The notes: a model not told the origin generated them from the sequence alone. 45,204 bases of DNA from a virus (IMGVR_UViG_3300034198_022109:1-45204); one strand, 5' to 3'. Shown: positions 25,273-33,946, numbered from the stretch's first letter. Program-made: numbers and translations.

Positions 25273-26866
25273 TTTTGACTGCGGATGCTCATTTCCTACC
25301 CAAAAGGTATCTGGTCTACTATCTATAGATTTTGATATTAGTCAGATTAATTTTGAGTGTCCTAAAACTTGGGAACTAATATCATCTGGTAATACTAAGG
25401 GGTGTTTTCAGCTAGAGTCTCGTTTGGGACAAAGTATGTCCAAGAAACTCATGCCAGAAAATATAGAGCAATCATCTGCTTTAATTAGCATTATGAGACC
25501 GGGGTGTTTGGAAGCTGTTCGTGATGGTAAAACAGTTAGTAACCATTATATAGACAAAAAGAATGGTCTAGAGTCTGTAGATTATTTCCATAAGTCATTA
25601 GAGCCTGTTTTAAAAAATACTTATGGCGAAATGGTATATCAAGAACAAGCTATGGAAATAACCAAAGAGATTGCTGGGTTTGATCTACAAGAAGCAGATA
25701 TGCTTAGAAAAGCTATTGGCAAGAAAAAGCCAGAAGAAATGGCCAAGGTTAAATCAAGATTTTTAGAGGGTACAAAACATCTTGGTATAGTAACAAACGA
25801 TGAGGCAGAACAGATATTTGGATGGATTGAAAAAAGTCAAAGATATTCATTTAATAAATCACATGCTATAAGTTACGCTGTTAATGGATACATATCTGCT
25901 TATGCTAAAGCACATTTCCCGAAGATCTTTTTTTTATCATATTTGCGTCTAGCAAAAGATAAAATAGATCCTCAACAAGAAATCTCGGAGCTGATTAGCA
26001 ATGCTAGAGATATGGATATTGGTGTGTTTGGTCCTAGCCTTAGACTTAAAAATAAAGAGTTTGAGATAGTTGATACAAAGATATATTTTGGGCTTACTAA
26101 TATCAAAAACGTAGGAGAGTCTGTTTATGCAAAGCTTATTGTATTACTAGATAAGTATGATTTGTCAAAGATGTCTTGGATAGAGATATTAACTAAGATA
26201 TTAGTGAATATTAATTCGGCCGCTGCGAAATCTCTTATTTTATCAGGAGCTATGGATTATCTGAAAATTAGTCGTAATAAAATGGTATTTGATCTGAACC
26301 TAATTAGTGAACTAACAGCTAGAGAATTAGAGAAGTGTTTAGAAATACTAAATGATGGAAATACAAAAGACCTAACTAGTCTTTTAAGACGTTTACTAGA
26401 AAAAACTAAAATTACCAAAAATAGACAACCAAAGATATTAAGCATAATTAATCAAACAATAAATCCTCCGTATTCTTTAGTTGATGAACCAGAATGGATT
26501 TCAAATAATGAAAGAGACTTACTTGGCGTATCTATTACAATTACAAAAACAGATCTGTATGACTCATCTTATGCAAATACGGATTGTAAAGATCTTAAAA
26601 CATTTCCCAACAATAAGCAGTTTTTTATTGTGGCAGAAATAGCTGATATGAGCGTGATTGTGACAAAACGTGGAAAAACTCCGGGACAGGAAATGTGTTT
26701 TTTGAGACTTTCTGATTCATTTGGCAGTTTAGATTCTATTGTATTATTTCCAGAAGAGTTTGCACAGTACAAGGATCTATTAGAGGCGGGACGAGTTTTA
26801 ATGTTTAATGGCCAAAAGTCTGGCAAGAACAGTACGCCAGTGGTTAAAAAGTGTTTCGTTGTTTAA
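25262..26866 (+). CDS. dnaE: DNA polymerase III alpha subunit, C-terminal piece (fingers, thumb and OB domain)
   Basis: A 534-residue protein. After a short N-terminal segment (INFDCGCSFP) it continues the alpha subunit where the N-piece stops: GCFQLESRLGQSMSKKLMP, IMRPGCLEAVRDGK, MVYQEQAMEI, GKKKPEEMAKVKSRFLEGTK and YSFNKSHAISYA. A C-terminal OB-like domain (FFIVAEIADMSVIV...FLRLSDSFGSLDSIVLFPEEF) is present. With the N-piece the total is about 1160 residues, the length of E. coli DnaE. The YSFNKSH site, where cyanobacteria have their split intein, is intact here. Confidence 0.92.
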   Translation: MTINFDCGCSFPTQKVSGLLSIDFDISQINFECPKTWELISSGNTKGCFQLESRLGQSMSKKLMPENIEQSSALISIMRPGCLEAVRDGKTVSNHYIDKKNGLESVDYFHKSLEPVLKNTYGEMVYQEQAMEITKEIAGFDLQEADMLRKAIGKKKPEEMAKVKSRFLEGTKHLGIVTNDEAEQIFGWIEKSQRYSFNKSHAISYAVNGYISAYAKAHFPKIFFLSYLRLAKDKIDPQQEISELISNARDMDIGVFGPSLRLKNKEFEIVDTKIYFGLTNIKNVGESVYAKLIVLLDKYDLSKMSWIEILTKILVNINSAAAKSLILSGAMDYLKISRNKMVFDLNLISELTARELEKCLEILNDGNTKDLTSLLRRLLEKTKITKNRQPKILSIINQTINPPYSLVDEPEWISNNERDLLGVSITITKTDLYDSSYANTDCKDLKTFPNNKQFFIVAEIADMSVIVTKRGKTPGQEMCFLRLSDSFGSLDSIVLFPEEFAQYKDLLEAGRVLMFNGQKSGKNSTPVVKKCFVV

Positions 26867-26869
26867 TTC

Positions 26870-26897
26870 TTGACACAGGCGACACACTTCGTATAAT
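26870..26897 (+). promoter_or_regulatory. Sigma70-type promoter for the SSB gene
   Basis: TTGACA (26870-26875) and TATAAT (26892-26897) are perfect boxes with a 16-base spacer. An inverted repeat ACTTC/GAAGT (26886-26890 and 26898-26902) surrounds the -10 box and may be an operator. The predicted start of RNA is about 26904, 40 bases before the SSB start. Confidence 0.85.
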
Positions 26898-26945
26898 GAA
26901 GTATATTGTGACTCTTAACTTTGAAAACTTGAAGGAGACTTTGAA

Positions 26946-27311
26946 ATGAATATTGTGTTACTAAAAGGAAATCTAACTCGTGACCCTGAACTACGAGTTG
27001 TTAACAGCGGCGAGAAGCAAACTTCTGTTGTTTCATTTACCGTTGCTGTATCCAAGGACTTTACAAGAGCAAACGGAACTCGGGATAAGATTGTTTCGTA
27101 TATTCAGTGTGAAGCGTGGGATAGTGGGGCCGAAGTAATCGGTTCTTCTTTCCGCAAGGGCGATCTAGTAATGATCGAAGGAAGTTTGCGTAACGATAGT
27201 TGGGAAAAGGATGGTGTTAAGCATTCTACACTCAAGGTAAGAGTGAATAATTTTTCCAAAGTAACTAAGATAAAGAAGCAAGAATCAGTAGAAGAAACAG
27301 TTGCTTTCTAA
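26946..27311 (+). CDS. ssb: Single-stranded DNA-binding protein
   Basis: A 121-residue OB-fold protein: MNIVLLKGNLTRDPELRVV, VSFTVAVSKDF, YIQCEAWDSGAEVI and KGDLVMIEGSLRNDSW are the usual SSB blocks. The C-terminal tip is acidic and ends in a hydrophobic pair (EETVAF), like the DDDIPF tip of bacterial SSB that recruits partners. It has its own strong promoter, a good AAGGAG site and a terminator, so it is expressed as a separate transcript, with codon and base use more GC-rich than its neighbours. Confidence 0.92.
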   Translation: MNIVLLKGNLTRDPELRVVNSGEKQTSVVSFTVAVSKDFTRANGTRDKIVSYIQCEAWDSGAEVIGSSFRKGDLVMIEGSLRNDSWEKDGVKHSTLKVRVNNFSKVTKIKKQESVEETVAF

Positions 27312-27331
27312 AACTATTCTGAGATATATAC

Positions 27332-27365
27332 AAACTTGGGGCACTCACACTGCCCCTTGTTTTGT
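27332..27365 (+). terminator. Rho-independent terminator after ssb
   Basis: GGGGCA (27338-27343) pairs with TGCCCC (27351-27356) across a 7-base loop, followed by TTGTTTTGT. AAAC/GTTT can extend the stem past a small mismatch. It separates ssb from the sugar-transfer genes. Confidence 0.8.
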
Positions 27366-27383
27366 ATTATAATAGGAAAACCT

Positions 27384-28991
27384 ATGAATAAAAAACGTAT
27401 CTTAATGTGTGCTGAGTATCACGGGGTTAATTCTGGTTTTGGTCGATACACAAAAGAAATTTTAACAGCATTACATAAACGACCAGATTTTGAAATAGCG
27501 GAATTTGCTTCTTATCGTAAAGAAGGTCTTCCGAATAATGATGTTCCTTGGAGAGTCTATGCTAATGAACCATTAGATGGTACACCAGAAAAAGAAGCAT
27601 ATAAAAACAACCCAATCAATCAATTTGGTCAGTGGAGATTTGAAAAAACAGTTCTGCATTTCAAACCCGATATTGTCTTTGATATTAGAGACTATTGGAT
27701 GTTTGCATACCAAGAAACTTCACCTCTTAGAAAATACTATCATTGGGTAGTAGCCCCGACTATAGATTCTATACCACAAAAGCCAGAATGGCTCAAAACC
27801 TACGAGAACGCCGATGTGGTTTTAACTCACACAGACTGGGCTGAAAACTATTTAAAACAACAAAATAGGCCAATAAACATCCAAGGCTGTGTAACGGATT
27901 CTGTTGACCCAACAATATTTAAACCAGTGGGTCACACAAAATCATACCATAAAATGAAATACGGCCTACCTTCAGACGCTATTGTTATAGGGTCTGTTAT
28001 GCGTAACCAAAAAAGAAAACTTATTCCAGAACTATTCAGGTCTCTGCAACAATTATTGAACGATGTGGGTAGGTCACAAAAGATATTCTTGTATTTACAT
28101 ACTTCTTTTCCAGAAACTCACGGATGGAATATTCCAGAGTTATTGCAGGAATTTGGGGTGTCTAATAATGTACTATTTACATATTATTCACCACATAAAA
28201 AAGATATTATTATTTCTCCGTATAAGGGACCTAAAATTGTACACACAGACGGATCGAGAGATGCGTTTTACGTATTTCCTAATGTTATACATGGTGTCTC
28301 TAATAAACAGTTGAGCGATATTTATAACTGCTTTGATATTTATGTTCAGTATGCTATCTGTGAAGGTTTAGGTATTCCTCAACTAGAAGCAGCCTCTTGT
28401 GGGATCCCAATTTTCTCTGTTAATTATAGTGGCATGGAAGAGATTACCAATAAAGTAAATGGTATTAAAATTAATAATAGATTATGCAAAGAGTTAGAGA
28501 CGGGGGCGGAAAGAGCGATACCAGATAATAATCATTTAATATCTGAGATCAAGAAATGGATGTCTCTGGATAAAAAAGATAAAAGTGCTCTTAGCAAAAA
28601 AACTAGAGAGTTATTAGTAGAAAACTATAGCTGGGAAAAAACAGCAAATAAAATGATCGAAATTTTTGACTCTTTGCCGCCAAAAAATATATGGGATCAG
28701 CCGATGACCACCAATGCTACGGCAAAAGTGCCAGATGGATTATCTAATAGGGATTTTGTCTATTGGATTGTTAATAATATTATACAGTCTCCTGAGCTAA
28801 TCAAGACATCTCTCATCCAAAACATTATTAAAAATATGGATGAAGGATATGCTTCTACTGATGGCGGCATAGGTAATTTTGATCACAAAGCTTCTGTACA
28901 AGTACTGGAAACATACCTAAATAATAAAATTTTCTGCGAAAAAATACGCAATAATGAAATAGAAATGAAAGATAACTTTCTTAATAGATAA
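27384..28991 (+). CDS. Glycosyltransferase (GT4-type)
   Basis: A 535-residue GT-B type transferase; I chose the ATG at 27384 (MNKKRILMCAEYHG) over a TTG in the terminator. N-terminal Rossmann-like domain: GVNSGFGRYTKEILTALHKR. C-terminal donor-binding block: YVQYAICEGLGIPQLEAASCGIPIF, with the E-x7-E of GT4 enzymes. The last ~100 residues extend past the usual length of the family. The sugar and acceptor are unknown; phage DNA or virion proteins are possible targets. Confidence 0.82.
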   Translation: MNKKRILMCAEYHGVNSGFGRYTKEILTALHKRPDFEIAEFASYRKEGLPNNDVPWRVYANEPLDGTPEKEAYKNNPINQFGQWRFEKTVLHFKPDIVFDIRDYWMFAYQETSPLRKYYHWVVAPTIDSIPQKPEWLKTYENADVVLTHTDWAENYLKQQNRPINIQGCVTDSVDPTIFKPVGHTKSYHKMKYGLPSDAIVIGSVMRNQKRKLIPELFRSLQQLLNDVGRSQKIFLYLHTSFPETHGWNIPELLQEFGVSNNVLFTYYSPHKKDIIISPYKGPKIVHTDGSRDAFYVFPNVIHGVSNKQLSDIYNCFDIYVQYAICEGLGIPQLEAASCGIPIFSVNYSGMEEITNKVNGIKINNRLCKELETGAERAIPDNNHLISEIKKWMSLDKKDKSALSKKTRELLVENYSWEKTANKMIEIFDSLPPKNIWDQPMTTNATAKVPDGLSNRDFVYWIVNNIIQSPELIKTSLIQNIIKNMDEGYASTDGGIGNFDHKASVQVLETYLNNKIFCEKIRNNEIEMKDNFLNR

Positions 28992-28996
28992 TTTTA

Positions 28997-30112
28997 ATGA
29001 GTAATATTTTATACATAGGGCCGTATAGAGAGTTTAGTGGTATGGGTAATGCTGCCCGTAGATACATACAAGCCCTACACAGAGCTGGTCATAACGTTAG
29101 TATCAGGCCAATTTATAACGCATTTAAAATCTATCCGGAAGCTGAGATAGAATCAGAAATTTTAGAACTGGAGCATAACAGGAGTAACTCTTATCATGTA
29201 TGTATACAACATTGCTATCCTCATCAGTTTCATTATACAGGTAAATCTGGAACTATAATTGGTGTGGTACATCTAGAGTCATATAATTATCGCAATGATA
29301 TGGCTCAATACTTGAGTTTACCAGATGAACTACTAGTAGGTTCACAATCTTGTAAAAGAACAGTTCTTGGATGTGGAATTACAGACAAACCAATTCATGT
29401 CATACCAGAACCAATAGATTTGAAATTAGTGTCTAGCTTTATAGAACTTAATCCTCCACCTAAAAAAGATTTGTTTACTTTCTATACGTTAGGAGATTTC
29501 TCTTCTAGAAAAAATATACTCACAACAATGCTTGCTTATTCAATAGTATCTTCAAAATATGATCATATCAATATGATTATTAAAACTAAGCATAAAAACT
29601 TAGCGGAATTATCTGTTCCAGATTCATACATAAAAGAATGCACTGATATTAATAACTCAATATTTCCTTTATATAAAAAAAATAAAACACAACCTAGGGT
29701 TATTATTGGAGACACAACATATAAAAATATTCTAAAATTACATCACAAAGGAGATTGTTTACTAGATGTCTCTTCAGGGGAAAGTTTTGGTTATGCTGCT
29801 TTAGAAGCAATCGCTTTTGAAAACAATCTTATAGTTAACGAGAAAACTGGAACAGAAGACTTAATAGAAGATGGCTGTGGGTTAGTTGTTTCATCATCTA
29901 GTGAGCATTGTGAAGATTCTCATAAGCAGTATTTTTTATATAATACAGTATTTCAAACATGGCAAAAACCTAGCTTAGAGGATCTAGTAAGAAAGATGGA
30001 AATAGCTATACTAGAATCAAATACCGAGAAGCAAATGAGACAAGAAAAACAAAGAATTAAAGCTATTAAATGTTCTATGGAATCTGTATCTGAAATGTTG
30101 AGGGGTTTATGA
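28997..30112 (+). CDS. Second GT4-like glycosyltransferase
   Basis: A 371-residue protein. The start ILYIGPYREFSGMGNAARRY is the typical glycine-rich acceptor side. The donor block is LDVSSGESFGYAALEAIAFE with the ExFGxxxLEA pattern. It lies five bases after the first glycosyltransferase gene and overlaps the next gene by four bases, so this is one transcription unit for sugar transfer. Substrates not visible. Confidence 0.82.
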   Translation: MSNILYIGPYREFSGMGNAARRYIQALHRAGHNVSIRPIYNAFKIYPEAEIESEILELEHNRSNSYHVCIQHCYPHQFHYTGKSGTIIGVVHLESYNYRNDMAQYLSLPDELLVGSQSCKRTVLGCGITDKPIHVIPEPIDLKLVSSFIELNPPPKKDLFTFYTLGDFSSRKNILTTMLAYSIVSSKYDHINMIIKTKHKNLAELSVPDSYIKECTDINNSIFPLYKKNKTQPRVIIGDTTYKNILKLHHKGDCLLDVSSGESFGYAALEAIAFENNLIVNEKTGTEDLIEDGCGLVVSSSSEHCEDSHKQYFLYNTVFQTWQKPSLEDLVRKMEIAILESNTEKQMRQEKQRIKAIKCSMESVSEMLRGL

Positions 30113-30576
30113 TACTATCATCTATTTTGCATAGAGAGTATATCGTAGATAATGATACGATTAATATCTTATGGACCCCTACAGATAACAGCTCTTTTAA
30201 ATATTTTATATCTGAGTGTTTTGTTAACGTTAACTTTTATGAGTTTGATCACACGTACTTTGGTTTTGCAGATATAGATGTTGTGATATGTAACAATAGA
30301 ATAACACATCTAGAGAAATGTACAGAACTAGCAAAATATTTACATTGTCCATTACTGATAATAGACCATGATTTCCGTCCTAGTAATATTACATTAGATA
30401 ATAATATTATTCCTATATCCTCTGTAGAACAAATTTCTCTTAACAAAGGCATTCAATTATCTTGGAAGAATACTAGCAGCAAAATTCTTCCATATGATAT
30501 AACCCAGACCACATCTAAGGAAGCGTGGAAAGACATGATATATTCCCTAATTAAATCTGTATCAATTATTAAATAA
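30109..30576 (+). CDS. Unknown protein in the glycosyltransferase operon
   Basis: A 155-residue protein without a clear family. Alternating beta and alpha segments (DTINILWTPTDNS, ADIDVVICNNRITHLEKC, CPLLIIDHDFRP) look like a Rossmann-type N-terminal half of a GT-B glycosyltransferase lacking the donor-binding half. It may be a partner or a truncated paralogue of the enzymes upstream. The ATGA overlap with the previous gene supports co-expression. Confidence 0.65.
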   Translation: MILSSILHREYIVDNDTINILWTPTDNSSFKYFISECFVNVNFYEFDHTYFGFADIDVVICNNRITHLEKCTELAKYLHCPLLIIDHDFRPSNITLDNNIIPISSVEQISLNKGIQLSWKNTSSKILPYDITQTTSKEAWKDMIYSLIKSVSIIK

Positions 30577-30578
30577 TT

Positions 30579-31019
30579 ATGACAACAACTACAACAAAAA
30601 CGCACAAATATTTTATTTACCATTCCGAGATGCCTTTAGTACCATCCGAATGGCAATATATTAACTATACAAAGATTAGCAAAATTAAAAAAGCAAAAGA
30701 GATCTTTCTTTTTGACTTATTAGACTTTATAGATACTATGCAGCAAAAGTCTCTGTTAGAAAACATTAAGAATTGTTTGGCTAATGATGGTATCATACAC
30801 ATACAAGCAGCAGATATCCATAGTATAAGTTCTGCTATTTTGAATAATCAAATAGATATAGAGACATATAACAATCTAATTTTTTCACCCTCACGAACAC
30901 GTATTAATAGTATGGGTCGGATGATAACTCTGCTCAAAGAGGTGGGATTTTCTATATTAGAGGCCAAGTTCATTAACGGTGTTCAGTATTCTTTAAGGTG
31001 TGGCAAACCAAATGAGTAA
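30579..31019 (+). CDS. Methyltransferase-like protein lacking the SAM-binding start
   Basis: A 146-residue protein. The middle (EIFLFDLLDFIDTMQQKSLL and CLANDGIIHIQAADI) and end (LLKEVGFSILEAKFINGVQYSLRC) resemble the second half of class I methyltransferases (LEH...LLKPGG...GF). The glycine-rich SAM motif that should come first is absent, so it is probably not an active methyltransferase by itself. It overlaps the next gene by eight bases. Confidence 0.55.
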   Translation: MTTTTTKTHKYFIYHSEMPLVPSEWQYINYTKISKIKKAKEIFLFDLLDFIDTMQQKSLLENIKNCLANDGIIHIQAADIHSISSAILNNQIDIETYNNLIFSPSRTRINSMGRMITLLKEVGFSILEAKFINGVQYSLRCGKPNE

Positions 31020-31680
31020 AGTAACATATGTTATACTGGCTTGTAATATAGATAAAGGAATGAAATCTTTTGGTTCTAAAGGTTTAATGGTATTTCAGAA
31101 TAAAAAACTTTTAGATTATCAAATTACATGGATAAAAAAACAAAAACCAAAAGGGGCTGAAATAATAGTGGTAGCTGGTTTTGATTTTATCAAGATACAA
31201 AAAAGTTTTGATAAAAACGCTAAGATTATAAAGTCTGATCAAAATAACCCCATATACTCCGCATGTGTAGAAGCAAAAAACGATAATGTATATTTTATAG
31301 ATTATGGATGTTTATTCAATCCTCAAGTTATTCCGTGTATAGACAACTTGGATACCTCTACTATTATAACTACAGAGAAATCAGCAGATCTCTGTGTAGG
31401 ATGTATAACAAAAGAAAATCAAATAGAGCATATGTTTTTGGATCTACAGCAGCACAAGTTTTGTAATATGTTCTATCTTGTCAAAGAAGATATTATTAAA
31501 ATCAAAACTGATCCATTTTATCAAAGACATAATATATTGAATTTTGAAATCATTAATAAGTTGGTAGACACAGGATCCACAATTAACCGAGCTAATATTA
31601 GTCCAAAAGACTTTGTTTACTTTCACAATATGAGACAAAAAAATGTCATCTCCAAATTCATTAAAAAACATGCCTATTAA
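31012..31680 (+). CDS. Nucleotidyltransferase-like protein
   Basis: A 222-residue protein with the layout of sugar-nucleotidyl transferases: VTYVILACNIDKGMKSFGSKGLMVFQNKKLLDYQI and a following EIIVVAGFD. The canonical GxGxRM is changed (NIDKGM), though the Lys of SKGL is present. ATG at 31012 overlaps the previous stop; a GTG at 31000 is a weaker choice. It may activate or modify a sugar or other phosphate donor for the glycosyltransferases. Low-to-moderate confidence on activity. Confidence 0.6.
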   Translation: MSKVTYVILACNIDKGMKSFGSKGLMVFQNKKLLDYQITWIKKQKPKGAEIIVVAGFDFIKIQKSFDKNAKIIKSDQNNPIYSACVEAKNDNVYFIDYGCLFNPQVIPCIDNLDTSTIITTEKSADLCVGCITKENQIEHMFLDLQQHKFCNMFYLVKEDIIKIKTDPFYQRHNILNFEIINKLVDTGSTINRANISPKDFVYFHNMRQKNVISKFIKKHAY

Positions 31681-32032
31681 TATCTCACTATATTTTAACC
31701 AGATCAGTAAGGAGTCTTTACAAGACTCAAGATTTGTAGATCTACAAAATATATTATCAAACCCAGATAATTTAGATAAATATACATACTCTTTATATTC
31801 TGATAATAATTTATTAGCAGAAAATATTTTTATGCCTATATTTCATTCCGCATACTTGGCTTCCGGAGTTACTAATGTTATACTAGAAATAGAGGCAGAT
31901 ATATGGCTAACTGAAGCTTTTCCTAATAATAGATATTTTTATATGACCAAAGAAGATCCACCAATTACTATAGTAAATAATCCTAGAATTAGAGTTATAA
32001 CTTCAATACAAGATATAGGCAGTACCTTATGA
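31643..32032 (+). CDS. Unknown protein at the end of the glycosyltransferase operon
   Basis: A 129-residue protein, rich in Asn/Ile/Tyr, with hydrophobic strand-like segments (VILEIEADIWLTEAF, NRYFYMTKEDPP). No family is seen. The start at 31643 overlaps the preceding gene by 38 bases; another ATG at 31670 would reduce this. The end overlaps the endonuclease gene by four bases (ATGA). Confidence 0.55.
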   Translation: MSSPNSLKNMPINISLYFNQISKESLQDSRFVDLQNILSNPDNLDKYTYSLYSDNNLLAENIFMPIFHSAYLASGVTNVILEIEADIWLTEAFPNNRYFYMTKEDPPITIVNNPRIRVITSIQDIGSTL

Positions 32033-32823
32033 AATACGATAATCTTTCTAACGACGAAAAAAAACAGATAATTGAAAATCTCTATTGTATAAATAAGAAA
32101 TCTTTTCAACAAATTGCTGCCGACTATGATACATATGCGAATAAAATTCGTAGAGACGCCAAAAAATTTAAAATTCAGATACGAGACAAAAGCGAGGCCC
32201 AAAAAAATGCTCTGTCCACAGGCTCCCACAAGCATCCTACGAAAGGATTGAAACGTTCGGAACAAACCAAAAGAAAAATTGGTTCTGGTGTTTTGACCAA
32301 TTGGGAAAATATGAACGAAGAGGAATTAGATCGTCGCAAAGAAAAGGCCAGGCAACACTGGCAAGAATTATCCGAAGAAGAAAAAGCAAATATGATTAAT
32401 GCTGCGAATAAGGCGGTAAGAAACACAAGCAAAACAGGATCTAAGCTAGAAAAATATTTATATGCAGAATTAATCAAATCTGGTTTTAAAGCGGAATTTC
32501 ATAAGGAACAATCTATACTAACAACCAAGCTACAAATAGATATATTCGTTACATCATTAAATGTGGCTATAGAGGTAGATGGTCCATCACACTTTTTACC
32601 AGTTTGGGGAGAAGACGCACTCAATAGAAATGTAAAATATGACAACAAGAAGACCGGTTTACTTCTTGGCAAGGGGTGTGTTTTGATTAGAATAAAGCAG
32701 ACCAAGGATTACTCGCCCACCAGAGGCAAAATGATTTGGGATCAGGTATATCAAACCTTAAAACAAATTGAAACGAAATTTCCAGATATTGATCATAGAC
32801 TTATTACTATAGGAGACTGCTAA
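32029..32823 (+). CDS. Homing-endonuclease-like protein (PD-(D/E)XK, Vsr-like, with NUMOD3-like motif)
   Basis: A 264-residue protein. An N-terminal part with a helix-turn-helix-like segment (KSFQQIAADYDTYANKIRRD) leads to NUMOD3-like sequence (HPTKGLKRSEQTKRKIGSG), typical of homing nucleases. The C-terminal domain carries LQIDIFV, AIEVDGPSHF and a late LIRIKQT, as in Vsr-like/EDxHD homing endonucleases. It may be a mobile gene inserted beside the glycosyltransferases. It could also act on DNA during recombination. Confidence 0.72.
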   Translation: MKYDNLSNDEKKQIIENLYCINKKSFQQIAADYDTYANKIRRDAKKFKIQIRDKSEAQKNALSTGSHKHPTKGLKRSEQTKRKIGSGVLTNWENMNEEELDRRKEKARQHWQELSEEEKANMINAANKAVRNTSKTGSKLEKYLYAELIKSGFKAEFHKEQSILTTKLQIDIFVTSLNVAIEVDGPSHFLPVWGEDALNRNVKYDNKKTGLLLGKGCVLIRIKQTKDYSPTRGKMIWDQVYQTLKQIETKFPDIDHRLITIGDC

Positions 32824-33536
32824 TGGCCGATAAAGGAAAAGAGACAAAAGAAATAAAAGATATAAAGGAATCTAAGGAAAAAAAGATTACTTATCATGAT
32901 CTGGAATGGAGCGATTATGTTTTGGGACTTTTGAGTGATGATGAGAAAATAGAGGGTAATCCTACTACCGATGGTTTACGTCGAGTTTTCGAAATAGCTA
33001 TGAATTGTGAGATTATAGATTCTCTCTCTGAGGTTGTGCAGTCTCCTTCTATAGATAATGAGAAAAGGGCCACAGTTGTACACATGCTATCCTATATCGT
33101 AAACGGAGATAAAGAACGAAATACTAAAACTGTTAGTGGTGCCGCGGATGTTTATTGGGGAAATTGTGATAAGATTTTTAGAAATCACCCGGTAGCTGTT
33201 GCGGAAACTAGGGCAGAAGGTAGGGCTCTTCGAAGAGGATTAAGACTAAGGAAAGTTGTTACCGCTGATGAATTATCTAGAGAAATAGAAGATAATCCAG
33301 ACGGTGATTCTGTCACCAAAATAAGTAATAACCAACTTAATTTTATGGATGTTTTAGCCAAACGACTTGATATAAACATGGTGAAATTACTAGAAAAAAG
33401 TGGACACAAAGATAAAAACATCTATAATATAGAGCATAGTGTCGCTGTTGACATTATCAAAAACTTGTCATCTTACCAACAAAATACTGATACTATACCT
33501 AGTGAGTCTAAGGGTTACGACAGTCATTGGAAATAA
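32823..33536 (+). CDS. Possible ssDNA-annealing/recombination protein
   Basis: A 237-residue protein with a lysine/glutamate-rich N-terminal tail. The central block VAVAETRAEGRALRRGLRLRK resembles the AETRAxGRALR helix of phage annealing proteins (Rad52/Erf-like), and NPTTDGLRRVFEIA precedes it. This link is from a motif only and is not certain. The following small zinc-ribbon gene comes 12 bases later and may be its partner. The start overlaps the endonuclease stop (TAATG). Confidence 0.6.
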   Translation: MADKGKETKEIKDIKESKEKKITYHDLEWSDYVLGLLSDDEKIEGNPTTDGLRRVFEIAMNCEIIDSLSEVVQSPSIDNEKRATVVHMLSYIVNGDKERNTKTVSGAADVYWGNCDKIFRNHPVAVAETRAEGRALRRGLRLRKVVTADELSREIEDNPDGDSVTKISNNQLNFMDVLAKRLDINMVKLLEKSGHKDKNIYNIEHSVAVDIIKNLSSYQQNTDTIPSESKGYDSHWK

Positions 33537-33548
33537 TGGAGATATATT

Positions 33549-33872
33549 ATGAAAGTCATTTATAATGTTAATAGTAAGCTAGCATTTGAGCTTGAAGGAT
33601 CTGGTCAAAAAGAAATTTTTAAGGAACTGGCACTAATCCAAGAAATCTTTGGAGAAGAATACTGCGGCTTGTGCAATAAAGATAATCTGCGTTTTGTGGT
33701 AAGAAATGTAGAAGGTAATGATTACTATGAGCTAAGGTGTAACGATTGTGGAGCTTTACTAGCTTTTGGCCAGCACAAAAAAGGAGGCACCTTATTTCCA
33801 AAAAGAAAAGACGATGAGAACAACTATTTACCCCATAAAGGTTGGCATAAATATTCTAAGGAAAAATCTTGA
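33549..33872 (+). CDS. Zinc-ribbon protein next to the annealing-like gene
   Basis: A 107-residue protein. The N-terminal part holds KLAFELEGSGQKEIFKELAL. Then CGLCNKDN and CNDCGALL form a four-Cys zinc ribbon, followed by the pattern LAFGQHKKGGTLFPKRKDD. No named family is recognised, though a compact small protein with this GQHKKGGTLFPKRK run seems phage-typical. A helper in recombination is inferred from its place. Confidence 0.68.
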   Translation: MKVIYNVNSKLAFELEGSGQKEIFKELALIQEIFGEEYCGLCNKDNLRFVVRNVEGNDYYELRCNDCGALLAFGQHKKGGTLFPKRKDDENNYLPHKGWHKYSKEKS

Positions 33873-33943
33873 TTAGTTTTACTGTTAAAGAAGATAAACT
33901 AATTCTTAAGAACTGCACTCTTTTAATAGGAGCAGCAAAATAA
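33869..33943 (+). CDS. Very short reading frame, resembling the start of the next gene
   Basis: A TTG-started 24-residue frame (MISFTVKEDKLILKNCTLLI) overlaps the previous stop codon by four bases and ends four bases before the next gene. It resembles the start of that gene (MLTLIDGKLRIFNGALVL): a short strand, KL.I, N., AL. So it may be a decayed copy of the N-terminal anchor, or a leader peptide. Confidence 0.3.
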   Translation: MISFTVKEDKLILKNCTLLIGAAK

Positions 33944-33946
33944 ATT

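Noticed and set aside
26886-26902. ACTTCGTATAATG, matching part of loxP
   Set aside because: Only one half-site-like stretch is present, without the second 13-base arm; it is explained by the promoter -10 box and its palindrome.
27361-27383. TATAAT just before the first glycosyltransferase gene
   Set aside because: No acceptable -35 box at the right distance, and the site overlaps the terminator tail, so it was not called a promoter.
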